Origin: an uncultured Actinomycetes bacterium
Lineage (GTDB): Bacteria; Actinomycetota; Aquicultoria; CAJVYJ01
Assembly (NCBI GenBank): GCA_913009475.1
Contig: CAJVYJ010000070.1
Span: forward strand, 1 to 8,302
Direction of reading: 5' to 3'
Length of the DNA stretch: 8,302 nt
The translations under genes were made by a program, and so were the position numbers. Positions 1-6,602 of this stretch are shown piece after piece. Position 1 is the stretch's first letter, and the number at the start of each line of letters is the position of its first letter. The notes beneath the pieces are model-generated. The model searched no databases, was not told the origin of the DNA, and worked only from the letters and a program-made list of their open reading frames with translations.

Positions 1-141
1 GAGAGTGCGAACATGAGTGGTGAGGAGGACTGGAGACGGAGGAGGGGGAAGAGAGATGGAGGCGAAGTGTAGATAGGAAACAAATTAGGTTTTTTTTTTT
101 TTTTTTCATATATTTGTTATCATATTTTTTTTTTTTTTTTT
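1..141. other. Sequencing read-through noise, not genomic
   Basis: This stretch has no gene. It contains a purine-rich low-complexity segment (1-88) and two 17-base T runs (90-106 and 125-141). The second run directly abuts a complete Illumina adapter. On the minus strand the order is insert, adapter, poly-A, junk, which is the usual signature of a read running off the end of a library molecule and then losing signal. I therefore read it as an assembly artefact. The T runs should not be taken as terminators. Confidence 0.9.
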
Positions 142-199
142 AATGATACGGCGACCACCGAGATCTACACTCTTTCCCTACACGACGCTCTTCCGATCT
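142..199. other. Illumina TruSeq universal adapter (P5 plus read-1 primer)
   Basis: The 58 bases beginning AATGATACGGCGACCACCGA and ending CTCTTCCGATCT match the TruSeq universal adapter as I know it, with no mismatch seen. It is fused to the prmC coding sequence at base 200. On the minus strand it extends the prmC reading frame with six foreign residues (DRKSVV) followed by a stop. Those residues belong to the adapter, not to the protein. The segment marks the true end of the contig. Confidence 0.97.
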
Positions 200-471
200 T
201 CACCAATTATATGCTGAATGGGTTTACCACCGGCGCGAGCGCGAATATTGACTTTATAGGCTTCTCTTTCCGGTTGCGACAGGGGCCTGTCGAATTGAAG
301 ATATAAATCAACGCGTTCCGTCTTTAAAGTAAACGCCATTAATTGTTCCGCTTCCAGCCGCGGTGACAGGGAGTCGTGATTGCTTAAGAATGATTTTGCC
401 GCATCTAATACTTTACCGATAGTCCAGATAGTTTCTCGCTCGATTACCAATCTTTGATTTCTCGCTTTCAT
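200..471 (-). CDS. prmC: Peptide chain release factor N5-glutamine methyltransferase, truncated N-terminal part
   Basis: PrmC (HemK) methylates the glutamine of the GGQ motif in release factors RF1 and RF2, using S-adenosylmethionine, in the cytosol. About 91 genuine residues remain. They correspond to the N-terminal helical domain that holds the release factor: TIGKVLDAAKSFL near residues 17-29, SPRLEAEQLMAF near 36-47, and RARAGGKPIQHIIGE at 77-91, which matches the family's 'R...G.P.QYI.G' signature. The methyltransferase domain with its NPPY motif is missing because adapter sequence replaces the genome at base 199, so this is not a natural pseudogene. The gene follows prfA, which encodes its substrate, as is usual. 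The ATG at 471 has no clear ribosome binding site, so the start is uncertain by a few codons, and a TTG eight codons in is an alternative. Confidence 0.9.
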
Positions 472-484
472 CCCGGTTCCGCAA

Positions 485-501
485 GCGGAGCAAGGCTCCG
501 C
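485..501. repeat. Short perfect hairpin, 7-bp stem
   Basis: GCGGAGC (485-491) and GCTCCGC (495-501) form a perfect inverted repeat around a three-base loop, AAG. It lies 14 bp upstream of the prmC start codon. A nested alternative pairing (CCGC with GCGG) lies just beside it. In prmC mRNA this hairpin would sit next to the initiation region and could limit ribosome access. No T tract follows, so a terminator role is unlikely. Confidence 0.6.
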
Positions 502-551
502 GCCTATAATTGCCGTCGCAGCGAAAAACTGCCAAGGCGGCTCTGTCTTCT

Positions 552-574
552 CCCTCCCTCTTGACGGGGGAGGG
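552..574. repeat. C/G-rich palindromic repeat
   Basis: CCCTCCC (552-558) and GGGAGGG (568-574) are perfect inverted arms around a nine-base loop, TCTTGACGG, followed by a G-rich tail (TGGGGGTG, 575-582). From memory, similar C-run/TTGA/G-run palindromes occur as dispersed intergenic repeats in some bacterial genomes. That resemblance has not been checked here. It is probably a small repeat inserted between prfA and prmC. Confidence 0.5.
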
Positions 575-638
575 TGGGGGTGTAGCGGGAACGTTAAATA
601 CTAGTCTAAAGTCCAGAGAGAAATCCCGTCACCCGTTA

Positions 639-1706
639 CTAAATTACCTCTCTTAGCTTCTCAGCACGATCAGCCGCCGCTAAGCCGTCAATGATCTCAT
701 CGATTTTTCCTTGTAACGCGTCATCAAGATGATACAGAGTCAATCCGATCCTATGGTCCGTTATTCGCCCTTGCGGGTAATTATATGTTCGTATTCTTTC
801 ACTTCTATCGCCGGTGCCGATTTGTAGGCGCCTCTTCGACGCCACGTCGCTCTGTTGTTCCTCCAATAATTTATCATACAAGCGCGCCCGCAATATCCTG
901 ATGGCTTTCTCCTTATTTTGCAGTTGCGACTTCTCATCTTGGCAGCTGACTACCAGGCCGGTGGGAATATGAATAACTCGCACCGCTGAATCCGTCGTAT
1001 TTACCGATTGCCCGCCCGGACCGCTGGAACGAAATATATCTATACGCAGATCACCATGGTCTATCTCTACCTCGATGTCGTCAACTTGCGGCAAGACCGC
1101 TACTGTCGCTGTCGAGGTATGAATCCGTCCACCCGATTCAGTAACCGGCACCCGCTGCACCCGATGCACGCCTGACTCAAATTTCAGCCGGCTGTAAGCG
1201 CCTCGGCCGTTTATCTCAATAATAATTTCCTTAAATCCGCCCATATCGGACGAACTGGAACTCATAATATCGGTTTTCCAACCTTGACTCTCGGCATATT
1301 TCGTATAAAGACGATAAAGATCGCCGGCAAATATGGAAGCCTCTTGACCACCGGCACCGGCGCGAATCTCCATAATAATACTCTTATCATCATTGGGGTC
1401 CTTGGGGAGCATCATAGCTTTGACTGTCTCCGTCAATTTGGCTCTAGTGGCCCTTAACTGGCTTAGCTCATCTTTTAAATAAGCTTCCATCTCCGGTTCC
1501 GCCTCTTCAGCTAAGAGCTCATTGGCATCGGCTATGCCCGCTTCCGTATTTTTTAATTCTTTGACTTTTGCCGCCAACGGCGCCAAGTCCGCGTGTTGCT
1601 TAGCATAGACGCTATATTTTTTTTGATTTTTAATAACATCCGGGTCGCTTAATTTCTCATTTAGCTCTTGATAACGATTTAAAATATCATCGAGCTTGTT
1701 TTTCAA
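639..1706 (-). CDS. prfA: Peptide chain release factor 1 (RF1)
   Basis: RF1 recognises UAA and UAG stop codons in the ribosomal A site and triggers hydrolysis of peptidyl-tRNA. The 355-residue product is full length for the family. The catalytic GGQ is at residues 231-233 within RSSGPGGQSVN. The stop-codon recognition tripeptide is PVT at 187-189, the PxT type that marks RF1, whereas RF2 carries SPF. The family signature RAGAGGQEA is at 115-123, and the N-terminal 100 residues are helical. Translation starts at a TTG codon (1706-1704). No in-frame ATG lies near this start, and a good Shine-Dalgarno sequence is correctly spaced before it. The gene lies 22 bp downstream of the DUF1385 gene and upstream of prmC, whose product would methylate Q233. 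No sign of transfer or damage. Confidence 0.97.
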   Translation of the reverse strand: MKNKLDDILNRYQELNEKLSDPDVIKNQKKYSVYAKQHADLAPLAAKVKELKNTEAGIADANELLAEEAEPEMEAYLKDELSQLRATRAKLTETVKAMMLPKDPNDDKSIIMEIRAGAGGQEASIFAGDLYRLYTKYAESQGWKTDIMSSSSSDMGGFKEIIIEINGRGAYSRLKFESGVHRVQRVPVTESGGRIHTSTATVAVLPQVDDIEVEIDHGDLRIDIFRSSGPGGQSVNTTDSAVRVIHIPTGLVVSCQDEKSQLQNKEKAIRILRARLYDKLLEEQQSDVASKRRLQIGTGDRSERIRTYNYPQGRITDHRIGLTLYHLDDALQGKIDEIIDGLAAADRAEKLREVI

Positions 1707-1711
1707 CTTTG

Positions 1712-1719
1712 ATCACCTT
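1712..1719 (-). promoter_or_regulatory. Ribosome binding site deciding the TTG start of prfA
   Basis: AAGGTGAT on the minus strand is strongly complementary to the 3' end of 16S rRNA (anti-Shine-Dalgarno AUCACCUCC). It sits 5 bases before the TTG at 1706. This spacing and strength support TTG initiation for RF1. Confidence 0.75.
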
Positions 1720-1728
1720 GATTTTTTG

Positions 1729-2679
1729 TTATTTAACCGATGTAAGCCCGATATCGGCATAGTTATTGGAGTCATCGCCTTCAAGCTCTAAAAGTTTTTT
1801 TAAGGAAAAGATAGCGACTTCCAGTTGGTCTTCCGATGGTTCGTTCGTAGTCAGGCGCTGCAGAAGAAGCCCGGGACTCATAATTATTTTAACTAATTTT
1901 GAACCTTCATGCCGACCGGCGAACTTGATGACTTCGTATGAAAGGCCGGCGACAATGGGCAAAACCAGCAATCTTAATGCTATTCTTTCCAAAATGGAAG
2001 TCGGGCGGCCCAAAAAAATAAATACTATTATACTGACAACCATTACTACCATCAAAAAACTGGTCCCGCAACGTAAGTGCTCCGTGCTGAATTTCGCCAC
2101 CTCTTTGGGGACAAGCGGTACGCCGTGCTCATAGGCGTGAATAGTCTTATGCTCGGCGCCGTGATATTGGAAAACCCGCTGAATATCCTTTAAACGTGAG
2201 ACCAGATATAAATAACCTAAAAAAATTCCGATACGAATGGCGCCCTCGACCAAGTTAATCATTATCGTGCTGTTCCAGAAAGGAAGATGGGAGACATCAA
2301 ATAACTTTCCATTGATAATCTTTGTTATCCAGACCGGGAAGATAAAAAAAAGTCCAATAGCTAAAGTGAACCCAATAATAACGCTTAGGGCCAAGTCGCG
2401 GTTGCTTATATCCACTTCCTCCTCGGTAGATTCCTTGGCGGAAAATCCGATGGCCTGAACAGCCAGCAGCATGGCTTCCACCAACGCCAATGTACCACGT
2501 AAGAGCGGTTTTTTGAGCACTGGAAAACGTTTGCCTAAAGTCGGGACCGTACGATCTTCGACTGTTATTTCTTTATTAGGCTTTCTTACCGCGATTACAT
2601 ATTTATCTTTACCGCGCATCATCACGCCTTCAAGCACCGCTTGACCGCCGATGTGCGTATGAAATTTTTCCTTCGACAT
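1729..2679 (-). CDS. DUF1385 family membrane protein (YqhQ-like)
   Basis: This 316-residue product belongs to the DUF1385 family, represented by Bacillus YqhQ, whose biochemical role I do not know to be established. Visible hallmarks are IGGQAVLEGVMMRG at residues 10-23, LLRGTLALVEAM at 59-70, HGAEHKT at 173-179 and HLRCGTS at 201-207. Hydrophobic spans near 97-118, 138-160, 207-224 and 232-250 suggest about four membrane segments. The conserved histidines (H173, H177) and C204 suggest metal or redox chemistry, which is inference only. Start ATG 2679 places the GGQAV signature at the usual distance. Only a weak, distant AAGGT precedes it. The gene sits 22 bp before prfA, an association seen in many Gram-positive genomes, and is likely co-transcribed with it. 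Confidence 0.9.
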   Translation of the reverse strand: MSKEKFHTHIGGQAVLEGVMMRGKDKYVIAVRKPNKEITVEDRTVPTLGKRFPVLKKPLLRGTLALVEAMLLAVQAIGFSAKESTEEEVDISNRDLALSVIIGFTLAIGLFFIFPVWITKIINGKLFDVSHLPFWNSTIMINLVEGAIRIGIFLGYLYLVSRLKDIQRVFQYHGAEHKTIHAYEHGVPLVPKEVAKFSTEHLRCGTSFLMVVMVVSIIVFIFLGRPTSILERIALRLLVLPIVAGLSYEVIKFAGRHEGSKLVKIIMSPGLLLQRLTTNEPSEDQLEVAIFSLKKLLELEGDDSNNYADIGLTSVK

Positions 2680-2687
2680 AACTACAA

Positions 2688-2716
2688 ATGATACCTTATC
2701 TCGGCATTTTTGCCAA
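2688..2716 (-). promoter_or_regulatory. Predicted sigma-70 type promoter for the DUF1385-prfA-prmC operon
   Basis: On the minus strand, TTGGCA (2716-2711, 5 of 6 matches to TTGACA) is separated by exactly 17 bp from TATCAT (2693-2688, 5 of 6 matches to TATAAT). The start codon at 2679 lies only 8 bases after the -10 box. Transcription would thus begin at or within a couple of bases of the ATG and give a nearly leaderless mRNA, consistent with the lack of a well-spaced ribosome binding site. Confidence 0.6.
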
Positions 2717-2739
2717 CCGCAAGGAAGGGGAGAGGTAAC

Positions 2740-3045
2740 TTACAATTTTTCTATCCTTGCCAACATTTCATTGTAAACTTCCGCATTGCGACGCATTCCT
2801 ACTTTTAGAACTAAAACTTTAACTACATTTTTTTCTATTCTATAGACAACACGATAGTGAGATATTTTTAACTTCCAGTATCCTTTTAATTCTTTATTTA
2901 ATTCCTTACGAAGAGGAGAGCTATATTTTTTCGGTGAGACAGTTAAATTTTTATAGATAGTTTTTAGGATTATAGATTGGTCATGCTTATTTATGGTTTT
3001 GAAATCTTCATCGACTACTTGGTGATGAATTTTAATCTGCCACAT
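2740..3045 (-). CDS. RelE/ParE family toxin (mRNA interferase type)
   Basis: This 101-residue basic protein has the RelE/ParE fold signature. A helical N-terminal half (residues 10-37) is followed by SSPLRKELNKELKGYWKLK (42-60), HYRVVYRIE (63-71), and a closing strand with VGMRR (82-86). The family pattern 'PLR.LKG.WKLR.GDYRV.Y.I' is clear. RelE-type toxins cleave mRNA on the ribosome, while ParE-type toxins poison gyrase. The Phd/YefM-type partner favours RelE-type activity, as inference. Its start lies 7 bp after the antitoxin stop codon with no good ribosome binding site, so translation is probably coupled to the antitoxin. The region is visibly A/T-richer than prfA, consistent with horizontal acquisition. 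Confidence 0.9.
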   Translation of the reverse strand: MWQIKIHHQVVDEDFKTINKHDQSIILKTIYKNLTVSPKKYSSPLRKELNKELKGYWKLKISHYRVVYRIEKNVVKVLVLKVGMRRNAEVYNEMLARIEKL

Positions 3046-3052
3046 ATCGCGA

Positions 3053-3322
3053 TTATTTCAGCAGTTCTTCGATATCGATATAATCGCCTTCTTTACTGCC
3101 TTTAAAACGCTCACAAGCTAGATATCCTAAGACAATATCCTCAGCGGTTTCGACAATATTTTTCATATGTTCGTATTCTTCATTAGACATCAGCACCGCG
3201 GCCGGTTTATGCCTTTTTTCAATAACAACTACGCCTGTTTGGGCTTTTTTTAAGATTTTATCAATCCCGCCGCGAAGTTCGGAGACCCCGACCAAAGTGG
3301 TATCTTCTTTGATTGTAATCAT
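3053..3322 (-). CDS. Phd/YefM family antitoxin
   Basis: This is an antitoxin of about 89 residues paired with the downstream RelE-like toxin. The N-terminal half matches the Phd/YefM DNA-binding fold: VGVSELRGGIDKILKKAQTG, then VVVIEKRHKPAAVLMSNEEYEHM. The acidic C-terminal tail (KEGDYIDIEELLK) would be the toxin-neutralising segment. I chose the ATG at 3322 because GGGGAG sits 9 bases before it. The ATG at 3331, three codons upstream, touches that same GGGGAG and would suit only leaderless initiation. Antitoxin-first order, short spacing to the toxin and their own promoter-like site fit an autoregulated type II module. Proteins of this family usually bind operators in their own promoter, but I could not identify a convincing operator here. 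Confidence 0.9.
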   Translation of the reverse strand: MITIKEDTTLVGVSELRGGIDKILKKAQTGVVVIEKRHKPAAVLMSNEEYEHMKNIVETAEDIVLGYLACERFKGSKEGDYIDIEELLK

Positions 3323-3337
3323 ACTTATCATCTCCCC

Positions 3338-3366
3338 TTTACAGATTAAGATATAGCATATGTCAA
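3338..3366 (-). promoter_or_regulatory. Possible promoter for the Phd-RelE pair
   Basis: On the minus strand, a perfect -35 box TTGACA (3366-3361) is followed after 17 bp by TGTAAA (3343-3338, 4 of 6 matches to TATAAT). It lies in the 63-bp gap after hsdR. The -10 ends 6 bases before the upstream ATG (3331), so a transcript would start near that ATG. This conflicts with use of the GGGGAG ribosome binding site (3337-3332), which would then lie outside or at the very end of the mRNA. Either the -10 assignment or the start choice is therefore wrong. Confidence 0.4.
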
Positions 3367-3394
3367 TTCAATCGGCGGTTTAATTGGATATCTA

Positions 3395-6373
3395 TTACTC
3401 TCCTCTAATTTCCCTATAAACATCTTCTTGCAGGTGTTTGTTAACGGCTGAGCGAAATTCTTTATCATTAAAAAAACGGGCAACCATCTCTTCGTTCTGC
3501 TCCACCCTGTTAATGATAAAATTTTCCAGCACTTTATTAAAAGCAAAACCAAAGTTTTCCAGGGTATTGACCGTGGCCGCTTGACGAATTTTTTCATCGG
3601 CTTTGATATCCTCTTTGATAGAGTCAAAAAATAGTTGGTCGCCGGAGGCAAAGTTTGTACCGAAACGGTCATTGAGTATATCTATAAGTTGCGATAGATA
3701 AACGCTCTGTTTTTCACTAACACCCGTGCCGACTTCCGTCGGCCCGTCAACAACACCATCACTACCAAGCTCAATACTTATATCATCAGCGGTTTTTTCC
3801 AGACGATAATATTTAAGCGCAACTTCACCTTCCAAGTCCAACGGTGAGCCGATGTCACGTTTGGGCAGTTTGGTTAAGAGAAACCTGATGTACGAGTAGA
3901 GCTTCTCAAGCTCAGAGTCGCCAAAAGGGATAATTTGCGCCAGAAAAGCGTATAGGTTTCTGTAGTCGGCAAAGACACCGCACAACTCTTCTCGTTCCGT
4001 CTCCTCTAATTCGCTAAAACGCTTTACGGCAGTATCAAGGCAGGCGTTAAGTCGCTGATGATCACCCGAATGCTGGGCATTTTTGGGTTTGTAGAAAATA
4101 CGGGCAAATTCTTCTACTTCGGACCAGTGATAGACACCGGCGGCGTCAAGTCGGGCTTTCAACTGATATAGTTGGCCGGGCTCCGCCCGTTCCCCGATAA
4201 GCGTTGCTTCATAGTAAGGCTTAAAAGCTTCCAAAATATCTTCGGGCTCGTTTATAAAGTCGAGCACAAAGGTATCTTCTTTGCCCGGATGAGTGCGATT
4301 AAGACGTGAGAGGGTCTGCACCGCTTGAATACCAGCGAGCCGCTTATCTACATACATGGTATGTAACAGCGGCTGGTCAAAGCCTGTCTGATATTTCTCA
4401 GCCACTAGTAGAACCTGGTATTCACCGCCGGCAAATTTTTCCGGCAACCCTTTTTCCCTGATGCCGTTGTTCATAGAAACTTCTCTATATTCAACACCGG
4501 GAAGGTCAGGGTCAATAACGGCACCAGAGAAGGCAACTAGTGTGCGAATGTCATAACCTTTTTCGGCGATGTATTTATCGAAGGCCAGTTTATACTTTAC
4601 AGCGTGCAGCCGACTGGCCGTGACCACCATAGCTTTGGCCTTACCGCCAATTTTATGCCGGGTAACGGTGCGAAAATGTTCCACCATTACCTCAGTCTTT
4701 TGCGCGACGTTATGGGGATGCAGACTCATAAACCGCGCTAAGGCTCGGGCTGCCTTTTTCTTGTCCAGCTCCGGGTCGTCTTCGACGGACTTTATAAGCC
4801 CGAAGTAGGTTTTATAAGTAGTGTAATGTTTTAAGACATCGAGGATAAACCCTTCCTCAATTGCTTGCCGCATGGTATAGAGGTGAAACGGCACCGGTTT
4901 TCCATCCGCGCCCGGCCTACCAAAAACTTCCAACGTCTTATATTTAGGTGTGGCGGTAAAAGCAAAAAAGCTTAAATTAGTCTGTCTGCCCCTGGCAGCG
5001 ATGGTCTTGTTAACTTCTTCTTCATAGTCGGGTAGACTTTCACCTTCGGCCAGGGCCGCCGCTTTGGCGTTTATTCCCGCACCGGCCAGCACTCTTTTCA
5101 TCTCCGCTGCGCTTTGGCCGCCTTGAGAGCTATGCGCTTCATCAACTATTAAGGCGTAGTTGCGCTTTGGCAGCTCGCCGACTTTTTCCGCCACAAAGGG
5201 GAATTTTTGCAAGGTGGTTATGATAATAGGGACACCACCGGCCAAGGCATTAGCCAGCTTGGTCGAGTCGGTATCTATCTTTTCCACTACCCCGTGTTTA
5301 TGTTCAAACTGATAGATGGTGTTTTGCAGTTGCTGGTCGAGAACTAAACGGTCGGTAACAACCACCACCGAGTCAAAAACTTTTTCGTCACCTACTGAAT
5401 AAAGTGTGGCCAAACGGTGAGCCAGCCAGGCAATAGAATTGCTCTTACCGGAACCAGCTGAGTGTTGAATGAGATAATTACTACCAGGCCCTTCATCTCG
5501 GGCCGCCGCTACAAGTTGTCGCACCGCTTGCAGCTGATGATAACGGGGAAATATCATCCGCTCTTTTTTTATGCTTTTACCGCCCAGATTTTTTTCGATA
5601 ACTTCCAGGTGTATAAAGCGGCTTAAGATATCTAAAAGGCTCTCTTTTTGCCAGACCTGTTCCCAAAGATAGGCTGTCTTGTAACCGCTCGGGTTAACCG
5701 GGTTACCGGCGGCGCCGTTATCGCCTTTATTAAAAGGGAGAAAATACGTACCGCCTTTGGCAAGCTTGGTTGTCATATAAACTTCGTCGGGGTCAACGGC
5801 AAAATGAACCAGGCTTCTTTTTTTGAATTGAAAGATAAGTTCGCGCGGGTCGCGGTCAAATTTGTATTGCTTAACCGCTTGTCGCCAAGCCTGGCCGGTC
5901 ATGGGGTTTTTAAGTTCCGCCGTGATAATAGGAATGCCGTTTAAGCTTAAAACCAGGTCGATACTGTTCTCGTTGGCTGTGGAATACTTTAGCTGGCGGG
6001 TAACAGTCAACTTATTGGCTTCATATAAAACTTTGGTATCCGGGTTAAGGCCGCTGGCCGGGGCAAAATAAGCTACTTTAAAGGTTTTGCCGAAACATTT
6101 AAAACCGTGGCGGAGAACGTCCAAACAGCCTTGGTGCTCCGAGTTGAGCGCCCGGCAAAGGTCATCAAGGAGGGTCTCAGCCGCCTTATCGCCTTGAATG
6201 TTGTAAAGGTAATTCCATTCTTTTGGTTGTGTCGAACGGATAAAATCGAGCAGTATTCCGGTATCCAGACAACGTGTTCTGTCGAAATTATTAGGGTCGC
6301 TTTTGGTGTATCCTGTTTTTAGTAGGAATTCTTCGATAACCGTTTCAAGGGTTGTCTCAGTGTGCAGCTTCAT
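3395..6373 (-). CDS. hsdR: Type I restriction enzyme, R subunit (translocase/endonuclease)
   Basis: HsdR joins HsdM2-HsdS to translocate DNA with ATP and cut it at a distance. The 992-residue protein looks intact. A PD-(D/E)XK nuclease domain is seen at D139 and E153-x-K155 (NSIDLVLSLNG, then ITAELKN). A superfamily 2 helicase core follows: Walker A SAGSGKS at 305-311, the VVVVTDRLVLDQQ block at 336-348, DEAH at 411-414, FTATP at 472-476, and motif VI QTLSRLNR at 686-693. The remaining 300 residues form the helical C-terminal part that contacts the methylase core. The start codon is 1 base after the stop codon of the zinc-finger gene upstream, without a clear ribosome binding site, so its translation probably depends on that small gene. 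A Phd-RelE module follows directly. No frameshift or loss of a catalytic residue is seen. Confidence 0.96.
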   Translation of the reverse strand: MKLHTETTLETVIEEFLLKTGYTKSDPNNFDRTRCLDTGILLDFIRSTQPKEWNYLYNIQGDKAAETLLDDLCRALNSEHQGCLDVLRHGFKCFGKTFKVAYFAPASGLNPDTKVLYEANKLTVTRQLKYSTANENSIDLVLSLNGIPIITAELKNPMTGQAWRQAVKQYKFDRDPRELIFQFKKRSLVHFAVDPDEVYMTTKLAKGGTYFLPFNKGDNGAAGNPVNPSGYKTAYLWEQVWQKESLLDILSRFIHLEVIEKNLGGKSIKKERMIFPRYHQLQAVRQLVAAARDEGPGSNYLIQHSAGSGKSNSIAWLAHRLATLYSVGDEKVFDSVVVVTDRLVLDQQLQNTIYQFEHKHGVVEKIDTDSTKLANALAGGVPIIITTLQKFPFVAEKVGELPKRNYALIVDEAHSSQGGQSAAEMKRVLAGAGINAKAAALAEGESLPDYEEEVNKTIAARGRQTNLSFFAFTATPKYKTLEVFGRPGADGKPVPFHLYTMRQAIEEGFILDVLKHYTTYKTYFGLIKSVEDDPELDKKKAARALARFMSLHPHNVAQKTEVMVEHFRTVTRHKIGGKAKAMVVTASRLHAVKYKLAFDKYIAEKGYDIRTLVAFSGAVIDPDLPGVEYREVSMNNGIREKGLPEKFAGGEYQVLLVAEKYQTGFDQPLLHTMYVDKRLAGIQAVQTLSRLNRTHPGKEDTFVLDFINEPEDILEAFKPYYEATLIGERAEPGQLYQLKARLDAAGVYHWSEVEEFARIFYKPKNAQHSGDHQRLNACLDTAVKRFSELEETEREELCGVFADYRNLYAFLAQIIPFGDSELEKLYSYIRFLLTKLPKRDIGSPLDLEGEVALKYYRLEKTADDISIELGSDGVVDGPTEVGTGVSEKQSVYLSQLIDILNDRFGTNFASGDQLFFDSIKEDIKADEKIRQAATVNTLENFGFAFNKVLENFIINRVEQNEEMVARFFNDKEFRSAVNKHLQEDVYREIRGE

Positions 6374-6374
6374 G

Positions 6375-6602
6375 TCAAGCTGCTACGTACTCGCGCACAT
6401 CGACTTGTACGCCTACCTTTGCCGCCGCCTCCGCCGTTTTAATAAGACGGCTAGTAGTCTCTTCATCAACATACTCTTCACCGCAATTGGCGCAGACTTG
6501 CGCCGGCACGTTTTTAATTACCAGGGTCATACCGTCTCGCTCAAAAGTAACGGACACCTTACCGGCGATTGTTTCGCCTTGTTTGCAAATTATACACTTC
6601 AT
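6375..6602 (-). CDS. YgiT/MqsA-type zinc-finger protein, putative antitoxin
   Basis: This 75-residue protein has two CxxC pairs, C3/C6 (MKCIIC) and C37/C40 (VCANCGEEYVDEE), which would bind one zinc ion. The layout matches the N-terminal zinc domain of MqsA (YgiT), the antitoxin of the MqsR toxin. It ends GVQVDVREYVAA and lacks the C-terminal helix-turn-helix that gives full-length MqsA its repressor function, so it probably neutralises without binding DNA (inference). Start ATG 6602 overlaps the stop of the DUF4258 gene as ATGA and has a strong ribosome binding site. Small zinc-finger proteins of this type commonly follow DUF4258 genes, supporting a toxin-antitoxin pair. The pair is lodged between hsdS and hsdR. 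Confidence 0.85.
   Translation of the reverse strand: MKCIICKQGETIAGKVSVTFERDGMTLVIKNVPAQVCANCGEEYVDEETTSRLIKTAEAAAKVGVQVDVREYVAA

Larger units (their letters stand above)
472..638. other. prfA-prmC intergenic gap with two hairpins
   Basis: This 167-bp gap is unusually long, since prfA and prmC are often adjacent or overlapping. I see no small gene, tRNA or convincing promoter in it. It holds two G/C-rich inverted repeats (listed separately) that look like inserted palindromic repeats rather than factor-independent terminators, because no T tract follows either one in the direction of transcription. Confidence 0.6.

Noticed and set aside
90..141. Two long T runs that look like terminator tails or a poly-T tract
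   Set aside because: They sit outside a complete sequencing adapter and so are read-through signal, not genomic DNA.
178..199. Natural C-terminus of a short PrmC (DRKSVV and stop)
   Set aside because: These codons are entirely adapter sequence. The real gene continues beyond the contig.
1766..2458. Two plus-strand open frames opposite the DUF1385 gene
   Set aside because: No recognisable motifs. They are antisense shadows of a clearly conserved gene.
2701..2716. GGCA-TTTT-TGCC hairpin as a terminator after the RelE-like gene
   Set aside because: The stem is only 4 bp and overlaps the predicted -35 region. It is too weak for a terminator.
3346..3672. 108-codon minus-strand frame at the hsdR end
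   Set aside because: It overlaps hsdR in another frame and shows no family features. Its low-complexity basic composition suggests a shadow.
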